64,000 bases of DNA from an uncultured Saprospiraceae bacterium (GTDB lineage Bacteria > Bacteroidota > Bacteroidia > Chitinophagales > Saprospiraceae): the NCBI GenBank assembly GCA_937924805.1, contig CALDTZ010000012.1, positions 1 through 64,000 of the forward strand, given 5' to 3'. The translations under genes were made by a program, and so were the position numbers. The notes under the pieces are model-generated. The model was given only the letters and a program-made list of their open reading frames with translations. It was not told where the DNA came from and ran no database searches. This document shows positions 1 through 11,276 of the stretch, in pieces. The stretch's first letter is position 1. The number at the start of each line of letters is the position of its first letter.

Positions 1-9
1 ATACTAACT

Positions 10-3000
10 ATGCGGATACTTAACACCTTTATCTTTTTAAGTTGTTTAACTCTTATACTCCATGCACAATCACCTCCAAGTCCAGGGTGCATTGGCGCAC
101 CTATTGAGTGTAATTTTGATGAAATAGATGGATTGTGTGCACAGATGTTTACGGATGTAAACCCTGGTGGACCTAATCCGCTTTGTCCAGATGGAGGGGG
201 AGCTCACAATATGTCTTGGTGGGCTTTTGTAGCTGGAAGTACCTTTATTGATATGGATGTAATGCTAACGGATTGTGATACCGTAACCTTAACAAATGGA
301 AATGAATTAACAGGGGTTCAGTTTGGTATTTATACCGATTGTACGTACACGGATTCACCATGGTGTTTGTCTAGTTGTTCAGATGCACCTGTAACCAATG
401 TTTATATTGATCCATTGATCATAGGACAGACCTATTACTTTTTTATGGATGGATGTGCTGGTAGTGTTTGTGATTATTGTATTACGGTTAACAGTGGTGG
501 AGGACTAGGTTCTTTGGATGAATCTAATCTTACTGGCGTTGAGTGTGTTACAGATCCTACATGCATGGTAGGTGGCGAAATTCAAGTTTGTGAAGGAGCG
601 GTCAATTATGTTTTGGAATTAGGAGGAGCTGATTATGATTTGGAATATACTTGGTTTTTAGATGGTGGCGAATATGAAGTAATAAATTCAGATAACGAAG
701 TGAGCTTTGATTTTCCGACCAGTGGTACTTACGAAGTTTGTGTTGATGTAAATAATAGTTGTGATTGGACAGAATTATATTGTGTAGATGTGGTGGTAGC
801 TGCATTACCTGATGAAATATTTGATCCCATTACATGGTGTGAATCGGATGGTGATATACCAGGATCTGAGATTATGGGACCGGGGCTTACTTGGAATGGT
901 GGAAATATTTCGTTTCCTTTAGCAACAAACCCGGTAATAAACACTGAAACGAACTCATTGGGATGTGAAGTAGAACAAAGTGTTATGGTGACGGTCAATC
1001 CACCAAATGCTGATATTTATCTTGAAGCAGTTATATGTAATGGCGATTCTTATGAAGTATTTCCAGGCGAAGATTTTAATTCGATCCAGTTTGATTTTAA
1101 TGAAATAGTTCAAGATATTGCTGCGCCAGATTGTAATCAATCGTATTTTTTGGATTTACAGGTGGTGAATTTTACACCTACCATCGTACAAGGTGCTTGC
1201 ACAGAAAATGGAGTTGAACTTTGTGTTGAACTTAACAATATGTGGACACCAAATAATGGTGATGAAGATTTTTCTTGGTATTGGCAAACAAATGGTTCTG
1301 GATTTAGTAATGAAGATATTGAATGTATTTTTGTGGATATAAATTCTACAGATACCTATTCAGTAGTTTATACAATTGAATTAGATGCACCTGATAATCT
1401 TGGAGGCGTTCCAGTAGAATGTATAGAAGAAAGTGATCAGGTTATTATTGATATAACGGAATTTGGATTAGAATTTGATGGATCATCAGATTTGATAGGT
1501 AATATTACAGTCTGTGAAGGAATGGAAACAAGTGTTGTTTATTCAGTAGACGATAGTGATTTTCCGAATCCATCTGAACTTACTTATGTATGGACAGTTA
1601 CCAATGGTTCAATTGAAGCTGGTCAAGGTAGTAATAGTATTACAGTTGATTGGACAGGTACAAATGGAGGTACTGTAACATGGACGATTGAAAGTGCATG
1701 TGGTACTAATCCAGGAGGAATGGCAAACGTTACCATTACAACAAATCCTACTCCTGCAATAGCAGCACCATTAACGGTCTGTCCAGATACGGAACTTACC
1801 ATAGAAATAACAAATGCATTGAGTACATTCTTGCCTGGTACACTTCTTTGGGGGTTAGATGGTGGTACAGTCACAAATGGTACAGAAACGGATATTAATC
1901 CTTTTGCTGTCACTTGGGCAACAGGAGGGCCAAAGCAATTAACAGTCGAACTTGATTATGGATGTGGGACGGTTTATGATACGTTGAATATTCAAGTTCA
2001 AGTAGATCCCGCATTCCCTGATTACAATTGTGTAAACGGGGTAGGTGTGATTACCTTTGATTGGGCTGATATCCCAGGAGCCGATAGCTATGATATTATG
2101 ATTGTTGGAGGAGGTACAGATGTTAGTGCAACCTCAGATTATACGATAAATGCGAACCCTGGAGAAACGGTAGAAATTATAGTTACTGTTAATGGTACTG
2201 CTTTTTGTGGACCTATTACAAGCGTAACATTACCTTGTACTGCATTAAATTGTCCAGCAATCGATGTAAGTATTGACTTGGACTTTCCGGATACGATATG
2301 TATTTCTGGTGGAGCTTTTACAGGGAATTTTAGTGCAATTGATGCCAATAGTAATACAGGTGATTATTTTTATTTTGGTCCTGGTGTAGATACTTTAACA
2401 GGGGCTTTTACAACAGATACTTTAATTGCAGGAACCTACACAGTTTCAACTTTATTCGAAACGCCAGAAGGGTGTTCAAGTGGATTGATTGACACAACAA
2501 TAACCTTAGTAGATCAACCAACTATGGATATTACAGCAGATGTACTAGTGGTTTGTATAAATGATCCTGTTGTGCTATCTATTGTAGGTAATAATGATCT
2601 TTCTTCGGCAACAATAAATTATGATTTAGGAATTGTTGATACCGATGATGGAAATGGAAATGTTAGCCTTCATTGGGCAACAGCAGGTATTTATACCGTT
2701 ACTGTTGAAACCTCAGTATTAGGTTGTAGTGCCCCAGGATATGATGAAGTGACCATAGAGGTACAATCGTTACCAGCCATTAATTTAATGTGTAATGGTT
2801 CGACAACAACCTCAATATCTGTTTCTTGGGACGTAGATCCAGCTTATAGTTCATATGAAGTTTATGTAGGCGGAGTATTATATTCGACAGTTACTATTGG
2901 AAGTGAAACCATAACAGGTATTGCACCAATGGGGTCAGCGAATATACAAGTAGTTCCAATAGCAATGAATAGTGTATGTACAGCAGCTGAAGAAATGGTA

Positions 3001-5583
3001 CCATGTGTTGCAAGTGGTTGTGATCCAGTGCCGTTTTCAATTCAAGCGCCAAGTGCTCAGATGTTATTTTGTGATATGGCTCCCTTTAATTTAATTCAAT
3101 TAGAAGCGATCTATGATCCAAGTGCATTTACTGGACCTTCGACGGTAACATGGAGTGGTGCAGGTGTAAATCCTGCTACAGGAATGTTAGATCCTAATGT
3201 AATGGGCGCAGGTGATTTTACAATAAGTGCAACATTAGAAGGGGATGCTTGTCCATATCCGGCTAGTATGATGATAACGATTGAGGATGTTCCTCAGACG
3301 AGTATTAATCTCTCGAATCAAACCATTTGTATCGATCAAACCTTAGACTTACAATATACAGGAACACCAATCGGGACAGGTTTTAATTTTACATGGACTG
3401 GACTTCCAGCAAGTGCAAACTCAAATGATATAAACCCAGGACTTTTAAATTGGAATACTCCAGGAACGTACGATGTTTTGTTAGAAGTTGGATCAGTAAA
3501 CTGTCCAACAACACCTATCCCTCTGCAAATAGAGGTCGTAGATTCTACACGTACACCAATACCAGATTGTGGTAATCAACAAATGGATCAAATTAATCTT
3601 ACATGGATTGTCGGAAATTCGGATTGTAACGGCGAATTTACGGTTTATGTAAACGGGGTTATAGCAACAGTTACCAGTGACAATTTCTTTGATATCACAG
3701 GGTTAAATGCAGATCAAGATGTAATGATTCGAATTGTAAATGAAAACCCGAATTGCCTTTGTCCATCGAAGGAAGTTGAATTTATGTGTGCAACTTCTGC
3801 ATGCCCTACTTCGATGGTAAATATAAATGTACCTGATACGACGGTTTGTTTAAATCAGCTTGCTAATATTCAATTAGAAGCGTTTTATGATAATACAGTA
3901 TTTAGCGGAAGCGAAGATATTATTTGGTCAGGACTGGGTGTCGATCCAACAACAGGAGAATTTAATCCGTTAGTTGCTGGTATCGGAAGTCATATTATTA
4001 CCGTAAGTATTTCTGAAGGTGCTTGTCCAGCTTCAACACAAAGTATAACAATAGATGTCGAAGGTATACCTACATTAACTATTTCAGGAGCTGACACCAT
4101 TTGCATTGAGGATACGTGGAATATTACATACGGTGGAGATGACTTATCAAACTATAATGTTGCATGGTCTTCTGATTTTGGAACCATATCAGAAACAACG
4201 CAAGATTTAGCACTAGAATTTAATGCGCCAGGAGATTATGAAGTAACGATGGATGCTGCATCTGATAATTGTATGTCTTCTCCAACGACATTGGCTGTTG
4301 TTGTTTTAGATTCAGTACGAACACCTCAAGCTACTTGTGAGGCATTTACAGACTCAATTGTATTTACTTGGATTGTGGATCCATCAGAATGTAATCGAGA
4401 TGAATTTATTTTAGAAAGTAGTTTTGCCGGATTTCCATTAAATACGATGACAAATTCTGTAACGATTCCTGCAGATCCAGAAACAGAAGTCGAATTGTGT
4501 ATTACTACAATGAGTGATTGTGCTTGTATGGTAAAAACGACTTGTTTATCATGTACAACATTGGCTTGTCCAAATTATACGATTGATATATCTTCGGATG
4601 CAGCAGATTTCTGTTTGGATGGGGTATTGAATGATGTTAGTTTAAGTGCACTCTTGGATAATAATCCATTAACAACAAATATAAACTGGGCTGGAGATAA
4701 TATAGATAATACCGGAAATATTTCAATTGATAGTGATTTTACAAGTGGAGAACATACGTATAACTTAGAATATACTGAAGGTACCTGTATGTATAATACA
4801 GATATTACATTAACGTTCTTTGAGCCGATTGAAGTTATTTATAATACAGTTCAGCCAGGATGTATTGGCGATTTATTTGGAGAAATGACTTATTTAGGAG
4901 CATTATCTGATGATGCGGTTTATACCGTGGATGGTATTGAGATTGATCCTACAGCTATCCAATCTCTTGATGTAGGTGCGCATACAATAGCCGTTGTTGT
5001 CGGTGGTGTATGTATGACTGAAGAGACCTTTGATATAACCAGTGCTACGAATATAGAATTTGAAATGAATGGTGTTTTTGGAGAAGTTGATTTTAATGAA
5101 TTTTTCGATTATTCAATTTTTTCCCCTACAAATGATATCGCTGATTCTATTATATGGAATACAAATGACACCATTATGATGGGAACAACCGTAAGTTTAG
5201 CTATTACAAATGCAACTAATTTGTGTGCGACGGTCTATTATAATGGACAATGTGAAGTAGAAATTTGCGAATTTTTGGAAATCGAACCGCAGAAAATATT
5301 TATTCCAAATGTAATGTCTACGATTGATGGTGGAAATAGTGAGTTTACTATTTTTTCCAATGACGTCATAGAAAAAGTGAATTACATGAAGATTTATGAT
5401 CGGTGGGGGAACTTAGTTTTCAGCGGTGAAGATGAATTGCCAGGAGATGAAAATTTAATTTGGAGAGGAGAGCATAATGGGAAAAAAGTACCTCAAGGTG
5501 TTTATGTTTATGTGATTGAAGTTGATATTATTGGCGGTTCAAGACCGCGAATTTTCACAGGTGATGTAACGGTGATACGATAA
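10..5583 (+). CDS. Giant secreted repeat protein with gliding-motility-type (T9SS type B) C-terminal domain
   Basis: This 1857-residue protein begins with a signal peptide (residues 1-20, ending LHAQ). A Cys-rich N-terminal domain of about 140 residues follows, with motifs such as SWWAFVAGS and YYFFMDGCAGSVC. PKD/Ig-like segments come next. Four modules of about 256 residues then start at Cys-Pro or Cys-Asp near residues 748, 1004, 1265 and 1520; each carries a WSGxGVdPxTGxF-like strand and an Fn3-like strand. The last 90 residues (FIPNV, IYDRWGN, PQGVYVYVIEV) match the gliding motility-associated C-terminal domain that T9SS uses for export and surface attachment. The start is the first ATG and gives the signal peptide directly. 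The gene lies 42 bases upstream of a near-parallel paralogue. Surface adhesin or sheath protein is the likely role; the ligand is unknown. Confidence 0.88.
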   Translation: MRILNTFIFLSCLTLILHAQSPPSPGCIGAPIECNFDEIDGLCAQMFTDVNPGGPNPLCPDGGGAHNMSWWAFVAGSTFIDMDVMLTDCDTVTLTNGNELTGVQFGIYTDCTYTDSPWCLSSCSDAPVTNVYIDPLIIGQTYYFFMDGCAGSVCDYCITVNSGGGLGSLDESNLTGVECVTDPTCMVGGEIQVCEGAVNYVLELGGADYDLEYTWFLDGGEYEVINSDNEVSFDFPTSGTYEVCVDVNNSCDWTELYCVDVVVAALPDEIFDPITWCESDGDIPGSEIMGPGLTWNGGNISFPLATNPVINTETNSLGCEVEQSVMVTVNPPNADIYLEAVICNGDSYEVFPGEDFNSIQFDFNEIVQDIAAPDCNQSYFLDLQVVNFTPTIVQGACTENGVELCVELNNMWTPNNGDEDFSWYWQTNGSGFSNEDIECIFVDINSTDTYSVVYTIELDAPDNLGGVPVECIEESDQVIIDITEFGLEFDGSSDLIGNITVCEGMETSVVYSVDDSDFPNPSELTYVWTVTNGSIEAGQGSNSITVDWTGTNGGTVTWTIESACGTNPGGMANVTITTNPTPAIAAPLTVCPDTELTIEITNALSTFLPGTLLWGLDGGTVTNGTETDINPFAVTWATGGPKQLTVELDYGCGTVYDTLNIQVQVDPAFPDYNCVNGVGVITFDWADIPGADSYDIMIVGGGTDVSATSDYTINANPGETVEIIVTVNGTAFCGPITSVTLPCTALNCPAIDVSIDLDFPDTICISGGAFTGNFSAIDANSNTGDYFYFGPGVDTLTGAFTTDTLIAGTYTVSTLFETPEGCSSGLIDTTITLVDQPTMDITADVLVVCINDPVVLSIVGNNDLSSATINYDLGIVDTDDGNGNVSLHWATAGIYTVTVETSVLGCSAPGYDEVTIEVQSLPAINLMCNGSTTTSISVSWDVDPAYSSYEVYVGGVLYSTVTIGSETITGIAPMGSANIQVVPIAMNSVCTAAEEMVPCVASGCDPVPFSIQAPSAQMLFCDMAPFNLIQLEAIYDPSAFTGPSTVTWSGAGVNPATGMLDPNVMGAGDFTISATLEGDACPYPASMMITIEDVPQTSINLSNQTICIDQTLDLQYTGTPIGTGFNFTWTGLPASANSNDINPGLLNWNTPGTYDVLLEVGSVNCPTTPIPLQIEVVDSTRTPIPDCGNQQMDQINLTWIVGNSDCNGEFTVYVNGVIATVTSDNFFDITGLNADQDVMIRIVNENPNCLCPSKEVEFMCATSACPTSMVNINVPDTTVCLNQLANIQLEAFYDNTVFSGSEDIIWSGLGVDPTTGEFNPLVAGIGSHIITVSISEGACPASTQSITIDVEGIPTLTISGADTICIEDTWNITYGGDDLSNYNVAWSSDFGTISETTQDLALEFNAPGDYEVTMDAASDNCMSSPTTLAVVVLDSVRTPQATCEAFTDSIVFTWIVDPSECNRDEFILESSFAGFPLNTMTNSVTIPADPETEVELCITTMSDCACMVKTTCLSCTTLACPNYTIDISSDAADFCLDGVLNDVSLSALLDNNPLTTNINWAGDNIDNTGNISIDSDFTSGEHTYNLEYTEGTCMYNTDITLTFFEPIEVIYNTVQPGCIGDLFGEMTYLGALSDDAVYTVDGIEIDPTAIQSLDVGAHTIAVVVGGVCMTEETFDITSATNIEFEMNGVFGEVDFNEFFDYSIFSPTNDIADSIIWNTNDTIMMGTTVSLAITNATNLCATVYYNGQCEVEICEFLEIEPQKIFIPNVMSTIDGGNSEFTIFSNDVIEKVNYMKIYDRWGNLVFSGEDELPGDENLIWRGEHNGKKVPQGVYVYVIEVDIIGGSRPRIFTGDVTVIR
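2251..5330 (+). repeat. Four diverged ~770-bp internal modules of the first giant gene
   Basis: Module starts are at 2251, 3019, 3802 and 4567, each at a Cys codon after a short x-x-Cys stretch; spacings are 768, 783 and 765 bases. Similarity is clear at protein level (FTGPSTVTWSGAG versus FSGSEDIIWSGLG) but weak at DNA level. The last module runs into the C-terminal sorting domain, so its end is approximate. Confidence 0.7.
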
Positions 5584-5625
5584 AAAATGTTTGAGATTTA
5601 AAGAGTACGGACATAAATCAATTTT

Positions 5626-8600
5626 ATGAAAAAAACCATATTGTTTTTATTTTGTATTAGTGCAGCATTCACGGTTTTTGCACAGGAACCCGTTTGTGAA
5701 GATGCGCCGGTATGGTGTGATTTAAGTGTAGAACTTGAAGGGTTTTCGGATACAATGCCGGAATCTGATTCACCTGGTGGACCCGATCCACTATGTCCGG
5801 GAGGAGGCACTGCTCATAATACTTCTTGGTTTGGTTTTGTAGCAGGTTCGACGTCAATATCATTCGATATAGAATTAAGTGATTGTAGTACAGTTGGTGC
5901 TTTTTCAGGTGTGCAAGCGGGTGTATACTCAGATTGTGATTATACGAGTTCCCCATGGTGTATGTCTGCTTGTGAGAATGATGATTTTTCTGTAACTCTA
6001 GCGCCTCTTACGGTAGGTGATACCTATTATTTTTTCTTAGATGGTTGTGCAGGTAGTGTGTGCACGTACACTGTTGTAAATGTTGTTGGAGGACAATATG
6101 CTGAAATTGATGAAACGGGATTTAGTGATCCATCTTGTGATGATTCTTCTTGTGATGCAATTTGTGTAGGTGCAGATGACTATTCATTTACATTTACGGG
6201 CTCGACACTTTCTATTGAATATACTTGGACCATTGATCCAGTACCAGCTGGTGAACCAGGTACAATTGTAGTCGATAATGGTGATACAAATGTGGAAATG
6301 AATTTTCCTGAAGCCGGCACCTTTGAGATTTGTGTAACAGGATATAACTTTTGTGATTACACCGAGGAATATTGTCAAATCGTCGATGTAATATTGATTG
6401 CAGATGAAGATTACGGAATTGTAGAAGTTTGTGAAAACGAATATGATGTTCCGGATGATGCGATCAATACAAATGGTGATGATATTTCTGCAATAAATCC
6501 AAACGGGGATATTGATACAGATGGATGGCAAGGAGGAGATGTGGGAGATCCAGGTATCGACCCTGGCATGACTTATACAGAAACATATGAAGTTGATGAT
6601 GGTTGGGGCTTAGGATGTGAATACGAACAAACGCTTACAATATTAGAATTAGATGTACCTGCTCCAAGAGAAATATTTGCTGCAATTTGCCCAGGTGGAT
6701 CCTTTTCGGCAGGCGGGATGACGTTCTTTACAGCACAAGATGAAGAAGAGTACTTATCGAGCCCGGAAGCAATTAATGGTTGTGATAGTACGATTATATT
6801 AACGCTATATGAAACTGAAATTGATATTAATTTAGAAACAGGTTGGTGTACAGAATTTGGCGTTGAGTTATTTGCAGATATAGATGTAAATATCTTACCG
6901 AATGATCCTGGTACTTCAATTAGTAGCTGGGATTGGTACTATTCATCAACTGGTGTTTCTGGATGGACATTGATTCCTGGAACCACAAATCTAAGCGATA
7001 CTTATGCAGATCAAAATGGATATTATCAAGTCCAATTTGTATCCAGTCTTTTAGGGGTAGATTGTGCGCTTACAACAGATATACTATTTGTAGATTTATC
7101 TGGTTTTGCCCCTTATGTTTTACCAGATGATATTTGGGTTAATGTGTGTGAAAATGAAGAAATCGTTGTATATACTTTAGATATAGATGATTATGAATAT
7201 CCAGATGATTTAGTGTATACTTGGACCTATCCAAGTGATGTATCCATATTATCAGGAGATGGTACTGAAGAAATTACGATTGATTGGATTGGATCAGCTG
7301 GTGGAGATTTATGTTTTCAAGTATCCAATTTTTGTGGTTCGACACCACTTTTATGTCAGCCAATTGAAATTATTGCAAATCCTATACCCGAAATTCTCGA
7401 AGTAGCTGAAGTATGTATTGGTGAGACCATCGATATTTTTACTGACAATTGGAATAATAACTATATTAGTTTAGACTGGGATTTAGATGGTGGAACAGTA
7501 TCAGTAGGCTCTGATAATACCCCAAATTTAACAGGTGTTTCATGGTCGACCGGTGGATTAAAAGAAATAGAAATAGAGATAGATTATGGTTGTGAAGATG
7601 AAGTCGAACACTCCATATTTGTCAATGTTAAAGAAGATCCTCCTTTTCCGACTTTAAATTGTTCGGGCTCAGGTGGGAATTTAGTCATCGATTGGGATGA
7701 TATACCTGGTGTTGAAGATTATGATGTAACTTTTATCACAGGTTCTGGTGGTAACTTCGACGGAAGTCAATATGTGTTTCCAGGATTGAGTGAAGGAGAT
7801 ATTGTTGAAATAATGATTACGGGTACAGGTTCTACTTTGTGTGGAGATATTATTAGTTCGACGATTATGTGTGAAGTTCCGAATTGTCCAGCAGCAGATA
7901 TTGTTCTGACAACCGATGTAGATCCGGTAATTTGTTTGGATGGATCAGAGACAGGAGGTTTATTTATGGGAAGCGATATGAATGGTAATACTGGAACGGG
8001 AATGTATTCCGGTATAGGTGTAGACCCTATTACGGGAATGTTTGATCCTTCTGGATTAAATGATACTACCTTTAATATTAAGTATACGTATTCTTTTGGA
8101 GATGGTTTGTGTTCTGATTTTGCTGAATTACCCATAACCTTAGTAGAGCCGCCTAATTTTAATCTTACGGCAGATATAATCAGAGTATGTGTCAATGAAA
8201 ATGTAAATATATTATTGGAAGGTTACACAGGTGGTCTTAATCCAACCTTTGATTATGGTACTGCAGGCGTCTTTTCTTCTGTTAGTACTTTTGAAAAAAT
8301 TGTCTATTGGAATATCCCAGGTATCTACAGGATTCAAGCCACCGTAGAAATTCCTGGTTGTGGTCCTATTACAGAATTTGTAGAGGTTACTGTTGAAGAT
8401 TTGCCAGAGATAAATATTGAATGCCAAACGTCAACAAATTCTATTACTTGGAATTGGAATGATGAAGCAGAGTTTGATTCATATGAACTTATGATTAATG
8501 GTGATTCAATAACGACCGTAACATCTGGAACATTTTCAATTACAGGATTAAATCCAGATAGTACCATTACTTTAGAAATATTAGGTATTAGCAATAATAG

Positions 8601-11211
8601 TTGCACTGCATTGTCTATTTCGGAAATTTGTACGGCAAATAATTGCGCGCCAGTTGTCTTAGAAATAGACGTGCCAGATAATCAACTTATATATTGTCTT
8701 CAAGCACCATATGATGTCATCCAATTAAATGCGAATTTTGATGCTACAGGATTAACAGGTAGTCAGTTTGTGGATTGGAGTGGAGCTACGGGTGTAAATC
8801 CTACTACCGGTCTTTTTGATCCGAATGTTGAAGGTCCAGGAACATATACAATTACAGCAGAATTAGTAGATATGAATTGTTCATATTACGAAGATGTAAC
8901 CTTAATTATAGAGGAAGTTCCAACCTTAAATTTAGAAGGTTCAAGTGTAATATGTGTAGAAGATGACTGGACACTTACGTATACAGGAGATAATTTGGGT
9001 GATTTCACGTTCAATTGGGTTGATTTACCTAGTGGGGCAAATATTTCGGAATTGGGTCCCCATATTATTGATTTTAATGTACCTAATGTATACACTATAA
9101 ACTTAGAAGCATCTACCAGTAATTGTTCTGCAGAAATGGCAACAATAATGGTGGAAGTTGTAGATTCGACTCGAACACCTCAAGTTCAATGCACGCCAGG
9201 GGTTGATCGAATCTTGTTAGACTGGGTTGTCGGGAATTCGGATTGTAATGGAGAATTTACCATATTAGTAGGTGGTAATGTAGAAACGGTGACTTCTGAT
9301 TTGACGTATACTATTTTAAACTTAGATTCGGAAGAGAGTTTTGAAATTGAAATTATCAATGAAAATGGTGATTGTATTTGCCCACCAAAATCCGTGATTA
9401 TTGATTGCATGACGTTACCTTGTCCAAATACAACGGTAGATATCAGTCTTCCTGATACTACTATATGTAGTGTAAACGGTCAATTTGATCCACTTCAATT
9501 GAATCCTGATTATGATCTATCTTTATTTAGTGGTTTTGAGCAAGTTTCATGGGCAGGAAGTGGCATAGATGCGACGACAGGCTTATTCGATGCCAATGTA
9601 TTAGGTCCAGGTAGTTATACCTTATCTATGGATGTAACAGATGGAATCTGTTCTTTTGATGCAAGTATAGTTGTCGGTGTAGAGTTAGTGCCTGATCTGT
9701 TATTACAAGCAGAGGATAGTGTATGTATCGAAGATATGTGGATGATCTCTTATACAGGTGATGATTTGTCAAATTATTCTATAAACTGGGATTCTGATAA
9801 TGGTCCGGTTTCAGATGTAACACAAGATTTAGAAGTGAAATTTGAGACACCAGGATTATATACGTATACGATGAATGCAAATTCTAGTTTTTGTAATGCT
9901 ACACCATTTGATGTAAGTGTTACCGTATTAGATTCCATTTCGACGCCTCAAGTAAGTTGCACGGCTTATGTAGATAGTATTGTATTTACTTGGGATATTA
10001 ATCCATCGGATTGTAATGGAGATTTTGTAGTCTTAGCTTCAATGCCGGAGTTCCCATTACTTCTAGAAACTGGAAGTTTTACTTGGAATAGCCTACCAGA
10101 CACTGAAGTTACTTTTACATTCCAAAATAGCAATGCATGTTCTTGTTATGACAAATCACAAACCATAACTTGTTCAACCTTGCCATGTCCTAATTTTGAC
10201 GTATCGATTGATGCTCCGGCAGCAATTTACTGTTTAGATGATAACCTTCAAAGTATTTCATTAACGCCCCTTCTCAATGGAAATACAATTCCAGATGGTA
10301 TTGTATGGACAGGAACAAATATTGGGCAAGATGGAATAATTACCATCGACGAAAATATTTTACCAGGTGTTGTTTATGATTATAGTTTGTTATATACTGA
10401 AGGCAAGTGCGCAGGAAATGCGGTTACTTCTATTCAATTCTTTGAACCTACACCAATTGATTTTGAAGTAGTACATCCGGCATGTGTTGATGAAACAAAT
10501 GGATATGTAACATTAACAGGAGTTATAGATTCGGAAGATACAAACTACTACCTCGATGGAACACTCATTGATCCTATGGAGGAAATGGTTTTACCAATTG
10601 GAGATTATATGATTTCTGTTGAAACTGGAACAGTATGTAATACTGAAGAGATGGTAACGGTAAATCCACCTGAGGTTGCTGATTTTGAAATTATTGGTTT
10701 GATGGAAGGTGATTTAGTAAAGCTTAACACACCTCTTTCGTTTTATATTGAATCTGATCCATTTGCTCCAGATTCATTAGTTTGGACATATAATGATACA
10801 ATGATTATTGATGACATTGTTAATCTTAGTTTTACTGAAAATGGAACTTTATGTGTTGAAATTTATTTTAATGGGTTCTGTTCAACTGAATTATGTCAAG
10901 ATATAGAACTTGAACCAGCTACTGTTTTTATTCCTAATGTAGTGTCACCAATTGACGGCAAGAATAGTGAGTTTACTATATTTTCAAATGATGTTATTGA
11001 AAATGTAAATTCAATGCAAATATTTGATCGTTGGGGAAATAAGGTTTTTGAAGTAGAAGATAGGCTTCCAAATAGTGAAGATTTGATCTGGAGGTGTGAA
11101 TATCAAGGAAAACTTGTTGCACAAGGAGTATATGTTTACGTTATAGAGGTTAAAATGTTTGGTCAGGAAAGACCGCGCGTTTTTGCTGGTGATGTTACAG
11201 TCATTAGATAA
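5626..11211 (+). CDS. Giant secreted repeat protein, tandem paralogue of the preceding gene
   Basis: This 1861-residue protein has the same plan as its upstream neighbour. It has a signal peptide ending FTVFAQ, the Cys-rich N-terminal domain (FGFVAGS, YYFFLDGCAGSVC), PKD/Ig-like segments, four modules starting at Cys near residues 754, 1007, 1266 and 1521, and a gliding motility-associated C-terminal domain (FIPNVVSPIDG, IFDRWGN). The module starts in the two proteins are within 6 residues of each other, so the pair arose by whole-gene tandem duplication after the modules were in place. Divergence is substantial, so the duplication is not recent. The 42-base gap suggests co-transcription, and a strong hairpin terminator follows at 11277. 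Predicted location is the cell surface through T9SS. Confidence 0.88.
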   Translation: MKKTILFLFCISAAFTVFAQEPVCEDAPVWCDLSVELEGFSDTMPESDSPGGPDPLCPGGGTAHNTSWFGFVAGSTSISFDIELSDCSTVGAFSGVQAGVYSDCDYTSSPWCMSACENDDFSVTLAPLTVGDTYYFFLDGCAGSVCTYTVVNVVGGQYAEIDETGFSDPSCDDSSCDAICVGADDYSFTFTGSTLSIEYTWTIDPVPAGEPGTIVVDNGDTNVEMNFPEAGTFEICVTGYNFCDYTEEYCQIVDVILIADEDYGIVEVCENEYDVPDDAINTNGDDISAINPNGDIDTDGWQGGDVGDPGIDPGMTYTETYEVDDGWGLGCEYEQTLTILELDVPAPREIFAAICPGGSFSAGGMTFFTAQDEEEYLSSPEAINGCDSTIILTLYETEIDINLETGWCTEFGVELFADIDVNILPNDPGTSISSWDWYYSSTGVSGWTLIPGTTNLSDTYADQNGYYQVQFVSSLLGVDCALTTDILFVDLSGFAPYVLPDDIWVNVCENEEIVVYTLDIDDYEYPDDLVYTWTYPSDVSILSGDGTEEITIDWIGSAGGDLCFQVSNFCGSTPLLCQPIEIIANPIPEILEVAEVCIGETIDIFTDNWNNNYISLDWDLDGGTVSVGSDNTPNLTGVSWSTGGLKEIEIEIDYGCEDEVEHSIFVNVKEDPPFPTLNCSGSGGNLVIDWDDIPGVEDYDVTFITGSGGNFDGSQYVFPGLSEGDIVEIMITGTGSTLCGDIISSTIMCEVPNCPAADIVLTTDVDPVICLDGSETGGLFMGSDMNGNTGTGMYSGIGVDPITGMFDPSGLNDTTFNIKYTYSFGDGLCSDFAELPITLVEPPNFNLTADIIRVCVNENVNILLEGYTGGLNPTFDYGTAGVFSSVSTFEKIVYWNIPGIYRIQATVEIPGCGPITEFVEVTVEDLPEINIECQTSTNSITWNWNDEAEFDSYELMINGDSITTVTSGTFSITGLNPDSTITLEILGISNNSCTALSISEICTANNCAPVVLEIDVPDNQLIYCLQAPYDVIQLNANFDATGLTGSQFVDWSGATGVNPTTGLFDPNVEGPGTYTITAELVDMNCSYYEDVTLIIEEVPTLNLEGSSVICVEDDWTLTYTGDNLGDFTFNWVDLPSGANISELGPHIIDFNVPNVYTINLEASTSNCSAEMATIMVEVVDSTRTPQVQCTPGVDRILLDWVVGNSDCNGEFTILVGGNVETVTSDLTYTILNLDSEESFEIEIINENGDCICPPKSVIIDCMTLPCPNTTVDISLPDTTICSVNGQFDPLQLNPDYDLSLFSGFEQVSWAGSGIDATTGLFDANVLGPGSYTLSMDVTDGICSFDASIVVGVELVPDLLLQAEDSVCIEDMWMISYTGDDLSNYSINWDSDNGPVSDVTQDLEVKFETPGLYTYTMNANSSFCNATPFDVSVTVLDSISTPQVSCTAYVDSIVFTWDINPSDCNGDFVVLASMPEFPLLLETGSFTWNSLPDTEVTFTFQNSNACSCYDKSQTITCSTLPCPNFDVSIDAPAAIYCLDDNLQSISLTPLLNGNTIPDGIVWTGTNIGQDGIITIDENILPGVVYDYSLLYTEGKCAGNAVTSIQFFEPTPIDFEVVHPACVDETNGYVTLTGVIDSEDTNYYLDGTLIDPMEEMVLPIGDYMISVETGTVCNTEEMVTVNPPEVADFEIIGLMEGDLVKLNTPLSFYIESDPFAPDSLVWTYNDTMIIDDIVNLSFTENGTLCVEIYFNGFCSTELCQDIELEPATVFIPNVVSPIDGKNSEFTIFSNDVIENVNSMQIFDRWGNKVFEVEDRLPNSEDLIWRCEYQGKLVAQGVYVYVIEVKMFGQERPRVFAGDVTVIR
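7885..10950 (+). repeat. Four diverged ~770-bp internal modules of the second giant gene
   Basis: Module starts are at 7885, 8644, 9421 and 10186 (spacings 759, 777 and 765 bases). They occupy the same order and place as in the upstream paralogue. The pair-wise match between genes looks better than the match between modules within one gene. Confidence 0.7.
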
Positions 11212-11276
11212 AGGGTGTACTGATAAGGAAAATTATAAACGCAAATCCTATTTTCAATTTTGTCAAAATAAAAAGA

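Noticed and set aside
7767..8195. Minus-strand frame of 142 codons inside the second giant gene
   Set aside because: It is a shadow caused by codon bias in the repeat gene. No start context, domain or signal.
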